Positions 32,670 to 42,910 of a stretch of 64,000 bases of DNA are shown here, piece after piece (position 1 is the first letter of the stretch; each line of letters begins with the position of its first letter). Source of the stretch: Datura wrightii (taxonomy: Eukaryota > Streptophyta > Magnoliopsida > Solanales > Solanaceae). The translations under genes were made by a program, and so were the position numbers. The stretch spans positions 71,946,001 through 72,010,000 of the forward strand of contig JASDFA010000001.1 of the NCBI GenBank assembly GCA_035772735.1, written 5' to 3'. The notes under the pieces are model-generated. The model did no database searches and was not told where the DNA came from. It worked only from the letters and a program-made list of their open reading frames with translations.

Positions 32670-34301
32670 TGTGGCCTCACTTTTATGCAGTGTCCCTATC
32701 CTCATAGGACAAATATATTCACATTTAGGCACATTCTAGAAAATGATTCGCTCACGCTCCAACGAATATTCAAGTGTACCTAACACACGTAGGTTTGCAT
32801 GTAGTGTACTATTCAACCAAGAATGACATCAATTTTAGGATCTAAAGGGCTTTTCGTGGTTGTAGTGTCAGTTGAGGGATGGGTAGGATTATTTAGTTTA
32901 TAGTGACTCTTTTTCCTATGCACTTTAAGGGTAAGAACCTACTTGTTGAGTCATCTCTGGTTGAATAAATTGTTTTTGACTTAGGTGGTGGTGGCGATTG
33001 ATTTCCTTACATGCGTATGTTGATTTTTTGAAAACAATACCCACCCCCCCCCCCTCATGATTTTTTCGCTAGTTGTTCGGTATTGACTTATGTACCTTTG
33101 CTATTGACATGAAAATTTTGGCAATAAGTCCCTACTTGAGTTGATGTGTTTAGTCATTTTGATATCCATGTGACAATGTGTGGAGAGGAATTTTTCTTGT
33201 TCACTTGATTTGTTCACACTCTAGAATTTGCCTTGCTACTTATGCTCAAACTTAGGATTGGCGATGGGTTGTAGAGATGAACTTAGGCTTTCTTTGTGCT
33301 TCACAGCCACATTTCCCAAAATAGACCTACCCAAGGATGCATGTAACCCTAGTCTCCCTTTTTGAGCCTTTACCCTTTTTTTGATCAACTATAATGAATG
33401 CCAAAACCAATCCTCAATTTGACCCTCATTTGAACCCATCCTCCTTGACATTTTGAAAAGTGATGAAAAATGAGCAAAAAGGTGAAAGTTCAGGTTGATA
33501 AGATGGGAAAGGAAGAAATAGGTCAAAAGATAGTTGTTTGATTATATCCAAAAGTGTAATTAAGCAATGAGTTAAAATAAGGAAAATAAAAAGAAAACAA
33601 AAGAGAAAAATGAAAACTGAGCTCACAAAAACACTTTAGGCTGTGAAAAGTTGCTTAGAAAAGAGAAGGGAAGAAGGGAAGAAAAGAAGGGATCAAAAAG
33701 GTAAAAAGGTTGTGGAAAAATAATGAAGTGTTCAAGGTTGGTAAATGAGTCACTAAAAGCCATATTTGTACCCTACCAGCCCTTTGACCCTCATTACAAG
33801 CTTAGAAAAGCCTTTATGTGATCTCAAACCTGGATATCCAAAGAGAAAAGGCACTTGAGTAAATAGGAAAGAATATGGTAGTTGTGACCTATCTTGTGAA
33901 CTTGTTTGTTAGAGTTGAGCGTATTTCTCTCCTCTCTTGATCATGTGTGTCCTTATTTGATGTGTTAATATTGCTTTAGAAAAATGGACATTTTTCTTAG
34001 TCTGATTGTGAGGACATGTGTATATATAATGGCTTGCATGTTTTACTTCTCGAATCTAGGTTTATGCATGTTGATATAATGTCATTAGTGTAGATTGCAT
34101 GTATAATTCGAATAGTTGCGAGAAAGCTAGTTTTTGTTGGATGGAATGGATGGCTAGACTAAATTGTGTGTTTTTGTAGCCATTGTTCTCAACCACCTTA
34201 GTCATTAAATTTTGTGATGCCGGGACATTAGTTTAGGTGTTAAGATAGTTTTCTCTTTTTAGTTTGCTTGAGGATAAGAAAATGCTTTAAGTTTGGGGTG
34301 T
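32670..34301 (+). other. 3' untranslated region and primer tract of Tat-C
   Basis: No coding region is seen. A 13-base C run sits at about 33042-33054, an A/G-rich tract at 33640-33735 (AAGAGAAGGGAAGAAGGGAA), and the primer tract TTGCTTGAGGATAAGAAAAT with TTTAAGTTTGGGGTGT at 34264-34301. The first 350 bases (32670-33010) are less certain. Confidence 0.45.
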
Positions 34302-35729
34302 TGATGTGTTAGGAATTTGCAACACTTTTAGCTTCATTTCATATCATTTTGTATGTTTTGAGGAGCTAGATTAAGTGGAAACTAACCTCATTATGCTATG
34401 TTTTACGAACCCAAGAAAAATGAAGAGAAGTAAAAGCCAAAAATCTTTCAAAAAGACAAACCAAAGGACGGGCTATCTGTCTGAAGGATAGTCCACAAGT
34501 TCATCCTTCCAGCTAGTGCTATTGTTTCTAAATTGACGGAGTGAAGAATGAACCGTCTTTCTAGAAGACGGCTCATTAATTGACAGATGGATCCATGAGG
34601 AGATAGAGGAAAATCTTAATTGACCAAGTAAGAGATGGACCATCTTTCCATAAGATAGTCTGCTGATCAAAGGACGGAAGGCACCTGGGTAGATAATTAT
34701 TTTAATCGATGAGGCAAAGGAAGATCTACCCATTCAAAGGACGGTCTGCCCTTCTGAAGGATATTCCATCCCCGCACACCTAAAACCCTCTGAGTTTAAA
34801 TTATTTTGGGCTTTTTGAGACAATATAAATAGATTTTTATTCTTTTCTTAGTAGTTTTTAGTAGAGAGTAGAGATATATATAGAATACTTCACTTTTCAG
34901 CCATAGTGGAGTAGATCTTAGCTTTATATTGTAATTTTGAAGATTTAATTTCATCAATTCAAGATTTTCTCAACAATTTGCAGTTTCTTTAGTAATAATA
35001 TCTAATTACTTACTTTCTACTCTTCTTCTAGCTATGGGTAGCTAAACACAGAACTAGGACTGTGAACCCAATGGGCTGTGAACCCTAATGATCGCAATTT
35101 GGTAAAATTTATTGTGGGCTTAAGAATATTTGATTGATCTTTGCTTTGTAGTGTATGATTGATGATGAAAGTCACTCAATCCTACCCAATTACCTTTATA
35201 AGGCTTGAAAGATAAATTTAGGTTGGGTTAGTAACAATCAATAATAACTCAAAACATAACCCTTGTTTAATGGATTTTCCTAGACATAGGTTGAATTTCA
35301 AGTGGCAGCAAGCTATTGGGTAGAAGGAACTTCTCTTCAATTTGACAAAATTGAAGTAGATTGACACCTATGGTGCTATTGCAAGATACCCATGGGTTTC
35401 CTAAATCTTTTCTTGCATGTTTATGCATAACCCAATTTCAATTTACCCATATTGGGTGATTTAGTGGGATCGACCCATAATTGGGGTCACTTCCCTAGTA
35501 TTTCTATCAATTGATTTAACCCTAAAGTTGCATTCATTAGTTGAAACTAAATATTGCCTAATCCTACTATTAATAGTCTCTAAGCCTACAAATGTAGTTT
35601 GATGGGTACTACAGAGTTTAGGCTTGACGTAGTCTCTATGGATTCGAGCCCGACTTCAAGTTGGATACTATATTTGCTATGACCGTTTTGCACTACCATT
35701 AATTGGAGATGATTTGAGTGGCTTTTCGA
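34302..35729 (+). repeat. 3' LTR of Tat-C
   Basis: Starts TGATGTGTTAGGAATTTGC after the primer tract. Near the end it has GATTCGAGCCCGACTTCAAG and GATGATTTGAGTGGC, equivalent to the Tat-A LTR end. The exact end is not clear. A TATA-like ATATAAATAG at 34824 and a following T-rich stretch may mark the promoter. Confidence 0.55.
34455..34770. repeat. Inverted-repeat words in the Tat-C LTR
   Basis: Repeated GACGG/CCGTC half-sites form short hairpins: CCGTCTTTCTAGAAGACGG at 34551, GACCATCTTTCCATAAGATA at 34627, and several CAAAGGACGG and CTGAAGGATA words. The arrangement resembles the ACGASTCGT clusters of other LTRs in position but uses a different motif. Confidence 0.55.
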
Positions 35730-36684
35730 CTACATTTGATCCTAAAGTATAAGATGTTCAAGTGTGCAAAAAAGAATGTAATAGTTTAATATTAAAGTAA
35801 AATGAATGTGGGACAAAATGCTCTACTAGCTTAAACGTCCTACTTTTTTAAATGTCCTACTTGGTTGACCTATTTGATTGGAAGTCCTACTTTATTGAGT
35901 TACTTATATATGTGGATTATATAACCTAAAATAGGATAAAAGAAGACAAATAAGGATAAGTAGGTGAATCACCTACTTAAGAAATACAAGGACATAAACT
36001 AAAGAAAGTTAAGTAGGTAGATCACCTACTTGAAAGATTTAAGGCCTAAAATGCTTGGGAAAATTAGTCTTATGGAGGGTCATGGATAAAACCCAAAACC
36101 TATCTTCCCCAGTAGGATATATATTCACACATTTAGGCCAGAGACTTCATTACACATACAAAAACACATCTCTCTCTCCCTTGCATTACTTGGCCGCCCC
36201 TTTTTCTCCGTTAGAAGTTCTTGGCATCGTATTCTTCTTCCTCAAGCTTAAGGTAAGCGATTTGTGTGTATTTATTATTGTTTTAACTTGTAAGGGAGTG
36301 TGGGAATTATTGTCTCACATTGGGGATTTTGGCCAGCCCCTAGAGCAAAAAGCTCCTTGGCCACCCCTTTTGTAATAGTCTTCTTGACTTGTGTTCTTCT
36401 TATTTTAAGGAGTTATTGTAAAGAAGAGAGTTTGGTATTGAAGAATTATTTTAAGGTTGAAATTACCAGGAAGTAATGTTATTTTTCTGCCCCTCCACCC
36501 CTTATTGTTTATGAAAAGAAAGAGACTAGTCTAGACGTAATTGTTATACGTACTCCTGGGACAATGTTTGGAAGCCGTGATTTCAAGTTTTTCTTATTGT
36601 GTTAAGATGTATTTTAGTTTTATTATATGTACTTTTAGATATAAAATTTAGAAGCCTCATGTGAGGGGTTGGTTGTGACTATTT
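35730..36684 (+). other. Unassigned promoter-like island between Tat-C and Tekay-D
   Basis: About 0.95 kb that I cannot assign to any element. It has repeated CCTACTT words, two palindromes (35957-35979 and 36011-36031), a TATA-like GATATATATTC at 36115, and a pyrimidine-rich CATCTCTCTCTCCC stretch at 36167. A splice-donor-like AAGGTAAGCG follows at 36250, then ATTATTGTCTCACATTGGGG at 36310. The last resembles text seen near the start of some Solanaceae LTRs. It could be a captured gene 5' end, or one or two solo LTRs. A 106-residue open frame at 36055-36375 has no recognisable domain. Confidence 0.3.
35957..36031. repeat. Pair of palindromes in the island
   Basis: 35957-35979 has 11-base arms around a single A (arm TAAGTAGGTGA). 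36011-36031 has 8-base arms AAGTAGGT/ACCTACTT around five bases. The two start 54 bases apart. Confidence 0.85.
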
Positions 36685-37509
36685 TATAGCACCTCAATAG
36701 TCCCTAAGATCAGACCCGAGGCATGAAATAGAGAAAATAGAAAAACCTGCACCAGATTATAGGACAAGTCATCAAGTGATCCATTAGGACACTTGAAGAT
36801 CTGTCAAGTAGTCCGTTATGTAAGGGATGATGGTGAAATTTTTAGTTTAAAAGGGTCTTGATGATTGGAGCAGTTACCCATTAAGTATGATGATGAATTG
36901 TTAGAGGAGGCTTTAAGCGAGGATGAGAGAAATGAAAATTTTTCTTTAGGGGTAATGAGTGGGACTAACTACCCATCAAATAGACTAACAGATCGTTAAG
37001 TGATCTGTTAGGTCTGCGGGGGTGAAACTTTCAGTTGAGTTATTGAGGGCATTTCTGTACTTCCTATGTTCTTAACTCCTAAACTATGTCATTTTGATCT
37101 CTTAAAAGGGTGTAGGGTCATGAATTGTGGAATCCTTCCCCCCTCATCCCCAATTTCAAATTAGTTCATAAATTCAAGTCTCTAATTATGAATTTCTTAT
37201 AAATTTAGGGTTATATTTAATTTTGATAAAAGCTTCATGATCTCTTCCATTATGATTCCCACGTTCTAAATCATGTTTTAGGATTGTAATTACACATTTT
37301 CTACTAAAATATATTATGAAACTATATTTTCAAGTTATGAGAAATTACCCTATTATGTATGAATTTCAAGCTTATGTATCATGGCTGATCTTTTGCATTA
37401 ATTTTCATGGCTAGTCCATGTATTATATGCATGTAACATGGGTTATCTTAGAGTCATTTGTGGTTCTTGATCTCGTATTACGTCCAGGGTCTATGCTCGG
37501 ATCATAACA
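36685..37509 (+). repeat. 5' LTR of Tekay-D, internally deleted
   Basis: Starts TATAGCACCTCAATAG (from TGTAACACCTC) and ends CTCGGATCATAACA. Only about 825 bases long, against 2.2-2.6 kb for related LTRs, so a large part of the middle is missing. The U3 has repeated words such as AAGTGATCCATTAGG and AAGTGATCTGTTAGG. Confidence 0.65.
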
Positions 37510-37512
37510 AAC

Positions 37513-37524
37513 TTGGTGTCAAAG
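37513..37524 (+). promoter_or_regulatory. Primer binding site of Tekay-D
   Basis: TTGGTGTCAAAGC just after the LTR corresponds to TTGGTATCAGAGC with two transitions. Confidence 0.75.
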
Positions 37525-37720
37525 CATTAAATTTAGGTGTGTGCAGGGTGTCTGAAAGCCGCATTAAGTAGAGTCTTTTTCATGACATGAAGCATGCCAC
37601 ACTTATGAGGAAGAGGCTATGAGACGATCTAGGAAGTTTCCCTTCTTTCATGTTCTATATCTTTTGATGAAATTCAAATCTCTCTATTCTTCTAACTCAT
37701 GCTATATGCGGTTGTAGAAA

Positions 37721-38940
37721 ATGGCTCCTCGAGGAGCCAAAGGAAGGAGAAATGGCAACGACAATGGCAACAAAAATGGGCATCAGCTAGCCCCAGTGAA
37801 TCCTATGCATGAGCAGGTGACTCATGCCGAGTTTAGGGTTGCCTTTCCAATGCTGGCCTAGGTTAAGATGACACAGGTCAAACGGCAGGCAGTGGCACCT
37901 GTGAACCCTAATGGGGGTGCTACGACAGTGAGGGTACATGACTTTGCTCGGATGGACCCTCCCAAGTTACATGGTTCCAAGGTGGATGAGGATCCACAGG
38001 AGTTTATTGAGGAGATTCAAAGGATCACACAAATTATGGGTGTCGAGGGAGAGGAAAGTGTAGATTTGGCCTTCTATAAACTCAAGGAGGTAGCATATAT
38101 TTGGTTTTGACAGTGGAAGGAGGGTTGAGGAGTAGGTGTTGTTCCTATCGGATGGGATCAGTTTATGAAAGCTTTTCTAGATAGGTTCTTTCCTCGGGAG
38201 TTCAGGGTAACCAATGAGGTAGAGTTCATTAATTTGAGGCAGCGTAGGATGTCAGTGCAGGAGTATGTTTTGAGGTTCACTCAGTTGTCAAAGTATACTC
38301 CGGAGATGGTTTCCGATCCATGGGATCGCATGAGCAATTTTGTGATGGGAGTCTCTGATTTTGTGCTAAAGGAGTGTAGGACCACTATGCTCATTATGGA
38401 TATCTCTCAATTGATGATACGTGCCTAGCAGATCGAGGAAGAGAAGCTAAAGGAGAGAGAGAGGGAGACTAAGAGGGCTAGGACAAGGCACTTTGAGTTT
38501 TCCCAGCAGAGGACCAGTAGTGGACACAGTTCGCAGTCTCAGCAGGGGTTGTAAGCCACAACTCCATCATCCTCTTGTGTTCTATCTATGCCGAGGGGTG
38601 ATCAGAGATGTAGAGCATCAGGCTCTCAAATTCAGCAGAGCATATTAGGGGAGCGCACTTTCCCAACTTGTATGAAGTGTGGTAAGAACCACCCAAAAAA
38701 GTACTTGGTTGGCTCCGATTATTACTTCAGGTGTGAAAAGTCCGGACACAGACTCAGGGATTGCTTATCATCCAGACAGGGTGACAGTAGAGGTTGTGCC
38801 CTAGCTACCACTTCTTCAGCAGCTCCAATCACTCGCCCATCTCAGTAGGACACATCTTCTAGTGTCAGTGGAAGACAACGCCAAAACCATTTCTATGCAC
38901 TGTCATCATGCCAGGTGCAGGAGATCTCTACCAAACGTGG
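37721..38940 (+). pseudogene. Tekay-D gag
   Basis: Starts MAPRGAKGRRNGNDNGN at 37721. The capsid reads FARMDPPKLHGSKVDEDPQE, IQRITQIMGVEGEESVDLA, WDQFMKAFLDRFFPREFRV and LRQRRMSVQEYVLRFTQLSK. Stops at 37859 and 38108 fall where a Gln and an Arg codon are expected. The zinc-knuckle region reads CMKCGKNHPKKY and YFRCEKSGHRLRDC; the last Cys of the first knuckle and the first Cys of the second are Tyr (TGY to TAY, a G-to-A change). About 400 residues, the usual size. Confidence 0.8.
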
Positions 38941-39290
38941 TCACTGGTACGTTACGAGTTTTTCATCTTGATGTGTATGCATTGTTAGATCTCAGAGCCA
39001 CTTTATCCTTCGTGATTCTTTATGTGGCTGTTAGTTTCCGTGTCAGTCTTGAGATCCTATCAGAAACTTTCTCAATCTCTACTCCTGTCTGTGAGTCAGT
39101 TATAGCTCGATGGATATACAAAAATTGCCCTATTACAATTCTTCATAAGGTCACCTCAGCTGGCTTAGTAATGTTAGACATGAAATATTTTGATGTTATT
39201 TTTGGTATGGATTCATTATACTCGTGTTACGCCACGATCAATTATAGAACTTGGTCAGTAGAGTTTTGAATTCTAGGTGAGCCAATACTA
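38941..39290 (+). pseudogene. Tekay-D aspartic protease
   Basis: The active-site segment reads LDVYALLDLRATLSFVI. The catalytic Asp remains, but the essential glycine after it is Arg (DPGAT to DLRAT, a G-to-A change). The second block YFDVIFGMDSLYSCYATINY follows. The frame stops at TGA 39267-39269 after TWSVEF. Confidence 0.75.
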
Positions 39291-40211
39291 GAGTAGAAAG
39301 GTAGTTCAATTGTGCCTGTAGGTCGCTTTGATTCCTATCTTAAGGCCAAGATGATCTCCAAGGGTTGTGTATACCATCTAGTTTAGGTTAAGGATTCTAA
39401 GTCCGAAACCCTCACTTTTTAGTCAGTTCCGATTGTATGTGAGTATCCTGAGGTGTTTCCCAAATATTTCCCAGGGGTCCCTCCCAAGCGGGAGATTGAA
39501 TTTGGTATTAACCTTCTCCTCAATCCACAACCCATATCTATTCCTCCTTAAAAAGTGACTTCAGTCGAGCTAAAGGAGTTGAAGGATCAGTTGAAGGATC
39601 TCTTAGATAAGTGATTTATTAGGCCTAGTAAGTCCCCGTGGGATGCTCCAGTCATGTTTGTACAAAAGATAGATGGTTCTCTTAGGAGGTGTATTGATTA
39701 TCGTGAATTGAACAAGGTCACAATCAAGAATAATTATCCCCTCCCCAGGATTAATGACTTATTTGATTAGCTTCAGGGTGTCGAGTGATTCTCAAAGATA
39801 GACCTTAGATCCAGCTTTCACCAGCTCAAGGTTAGGGAGACTGACATTCCGAAGACAACCTTCATGATTCGGTATGGTCACTATGAATTTGTGGTTATGT
39901 CTTTTGGACTAATAAATACTCCTGCAGCTTTTTTGGACTTGATGAATAGGGTGTTCATGCAGTATTTGGATATGTTCGTTATTGTCTTCATAGATTATAT
40001 CCTCATATACTTTCAGAGTGAGGAGGAGTATGCTTCCCATCTGAGGATTGTGTTGCAGACTCTTAAGGACTGTCAACTATTTTTTAAGTTTAGCAAGTGT
40101 GAGTTTTGGCTGCATTCAGTTGCATTCCTTGGGAATATGTTATCTAGTGAGGGTGTGCAAGTAGCCTCTCAGAAGATTGAGGCGATGAAGAACTAGCCTA
40201 GACCTATTAAC
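39291..40211 (+). pseudogene. Tekay-D linker and reverse transcriptase
   Basis: The linker has CEYPEVFPKYFPGVPP and stops. RT segments are SVELKELKDQLKDLLDK, DGSLRRCIDYRELNKVTIKN, and FSKIDLRSSFHQLKV with the first catalytic Asp. The palm motif reads FIDYILIY in place of FIDDILIY, so the last Asp of the pair is Tyr (GAT to TAT). The thumb LRIVLQTLKDCQLFFKFSKC and FLGNMLSSEGVQV follows. The frame ends AMKN then TAG. Confidence 0.8.
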
Positions 40212-42121
40212 TATCTTCTTTCGGTAACTTTCTCTCTTTTTCTGTTACTATAACTTGCAGATGATTACAAATTTCAGATGTAGCCTCTATCTATGTGAGT
40301 TTGACACAAATCCTTTCTAAGGCTTCCCTTAGTTCTTCCTGTTGCTCTAGTAACGACTTTACCATATCACTAATCTGAGCAAGACATTCCACATTATTTT
40401 TAATTATTCCTGTCAACATCACAAACAACAGAAGAATCATAATAGGGGCATGGGGTTAAGGAATAAGAGTTAGGATAACCATTCTAATGGTTGTTTTGAC
40501 TACCATCACTTTGACTGCCGCATATACTACAAACATTCTGCTCAAAAGATTGGGGAGGTGTGCACAACTCATTTTTGAAAAATTTTGACAGTGTTTCCAT
40601 AGGTGGGGTTTCCCACAAAAGAGACAATAATCAACAAATTATGAAATATGAATAATCAGATTATTTGATCAATTTTCATCCCAAGATACCATGTCAAGAA
40701 GAATAAAAAAGTATTAAGTTAAAAAAAAACTTCAGTAGACAAAGAAAATCTCAATAAACATTTAATTTATAAGTCCCAGCTTGTTTCTCCGAAATGCACA
40801 CAAGTATACATGATCATACAAGTAGTAAAGTAATTTAGTCAAGTACCTACAGTGACTTGTGAATAACCATCAACTAACTAATGCTAATTATCTAAACAAG
40901 AAATAAAAATAAAAATAATAATTATAAACTAACTCAAATAAAAAGAAAACAAATAATGAACTTCAACCAAGAAAGAGATATTTTTAATGTCATCAATGAG
41001 ATGAAATTGACTTAGGACTATGAGATATCTAACAATCATGTTGAATACTTCAATTATTTTAACTTTATAAGTTATCTAGTTTACTGATTAATAGGGTTAA
41101 TATTAAGAAAAAGAATCTTTCGAATCCTTAATCGCTTATTCAAACTACTTCCACACCTATATGACTATGGTCGTTAACCTAACACAAATCCGTTTACAAC
41201 TTCTGCAAATTGACCAAGCAAGGCAATCTAGGTATCTGTCTATTATGGGTGTGAATCCAATCCCCGATGCCCAGGACTAATAGATTTCTCTATCTAATCC
41301 TACTTGGAAAAGAAAATATTCCATACTAACGGATCTGAGTCCATAACCTAGCACTTACCAATAAATGCCAGACATATAAATGACCTTAGCTTCTGAGCAA
41401 TAAGAGGTAAATTTGTTTTTCACAGCGAGATTTTGCTTGCCTCTTTTAGGCATTGCACAAATAAAATAACTGTTGATAGAGGTCAACAGATATTGTTAAT
41501 TTAGACAGTATTTGAAAGTATACTTCTGATCATTTTTTATGGAAAAGTACAAAAATTATTCCATATAAGCAAATTAATTATCCTAATTTGTTTATTTATT
41601 GACTAATTTCGTAATCACTCATTTGGCTCAAAGTAATTATCAAGTTGCTCATGCCTTCTTTCTTCGTGCATGACATTAACATGATCATGACTATAAAATA
41701 GTCTTTTATGATACCTTATTGGTATACCTCATCAACATCATATAAAATTGAGCTCTTTTTTGAAGGAATAAATTAGAAATAAGTAAGAAAAAAAATTACA
41801 ATTATTAGCTTATTTATTAAATTATAAACTGATAGAAAATTAGTGTAAAACTAAGCTCAAAACAACAATGTAAGAACAAGATAAATAATATAAGATAACT
41901 TTCTTCTTTAAAGTGTGTACAATATCATTCTAAAGATTTCTATTTATTGGATTACATTGAGGAGTACCAAAATGTACCATAAACATGACATTAATCCTTG
42001 AGAATATGGGGACGATCAAGAGGGTGTGGAAGATCAATAAGGAGGTAATAGAAGTGTATGTATTACTACACATAATGGTGAAAATTATTCCTAAAAGTTA
42101 TGGCATCCATAATTAAGTAAA
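40212..42121 (-). mobile_element. AT-rich antisense fragment, possibly a Tat/Athila LTR with gag end
   Basis: On the minus strand the first 1.3 kb resembles the second half of Tat/Athila-type LTRs (phrases such as GAATAAGCGATTAAGGATTC). After about 40600 a Cys-rich reading with CSICGSQSDG and QNNH suggests the zinc-knuckle end of a Tat gag. Neither LTR boundaries nor a primer site could be fixed. It abuts the broken end of Tekay-D RT on the left and LTR-J on the right. This assignment rests on impression and needs a database search. Confidence 0.3.
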
Positions 42122-42910
42122 TGTAACAACCCCAGAATTCCTAAGACTAGACCTTAGATATGGAGTATGAACCAACATGAAAAGCTAAAAATTTCTCTTA
42201 GGACGACTCTCAATACGACTCATGGGAGCATGGTATGAGTCATACCATGAGCTGTAGTATGAGTCTAGATAATTTCAGCATATTTTGGTCCAGAAACTGC
42301 GACAAGAACCCACGATCCATATCAAGATTGTACGGGTTTTATTGAAGGGTCGTAGGAAGGGATTCAGAGAAGTGTTCAGTGATTTTTGAGTAACCACGAG
42401 TCATGGTACGACCCATGGAAAGATTTTATGAGTCATGGTATACGTCCTTGGGATAAACTTTAGAGAATTGTCCAGGGAAGGATCAGTAGCCACGAGTCTC
42501 AGTACAAGTCATGGTATTGTCCTACGAGTCATAGTATGACTTGTAAGACCTGACAATTAATTTTTTAGGTTGTATTCTTAAGGGCATCCAAGTAATTTTC
42601 TATGCTTTTAACCTAAATTATGTCACATTGGGATATTTTAGAGGGGGAATTAGCCAACATTCTCCGTTCATTCTCTCTAATTCTCTTAAGAACAGACTGT
42701 AAAAAGTTTAGGAACTCTCTCAAGCTAAGCTAGGGTTCTTCTTCAAGCTTCAAGAATTCAAGTTATATTCAAAAGGGTTTTCTTCTCTAGGTATGTGGGA
42801 CTTCAATAAAGGTTTTCTTCTATCCTTGTGTCCCAATAATTTAGTAACCCTAGTTGTGTATTTTTCATAGAAATCATGACTTAGGATTTTTCTTCCAATT
42901 ATGAGATTCC

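Larger units (their letters stand above)
32670..35729 (+). mobile_element. Tat-C: 3' end of a third Tat/Athila-type element
   Basis: A noncoding stretch with the A/G-rich tract and primer tract typical of Tat 3' regions leads into an LTR starting TGATGTGTTAGG. Its upstream part is replaced by Tat-B, so Tat-B appears to have inserted into the Tat-C 3' region. The right boundary is approximate because the LTR end is degraded. Confidence 0.5.
36685..40211 (+). mobile_element. Tekay-D: plus-strand chromovirus, truncated within RT
   Basis: The order is a short 5' LTR (36685-37509), primer site, gag (37721-38940), protease (38940-39290), linker and RT (to 40211). The reading stops being pol at about 40211 after NYLL, where unrelated AT-rich DNA follows; RNase H, integrase and the 3' LTR are absent. 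It is the best plus-strand copy of gag-pol in the window, but many codons have become stops. Confidence 0.8.

Noticed and set aside
36055..36375. 106-residue open frame in the island
   Set aside because: No recognisable domain, start context or homologous copy in the window; it overlaps the predicted leader and splice donor.
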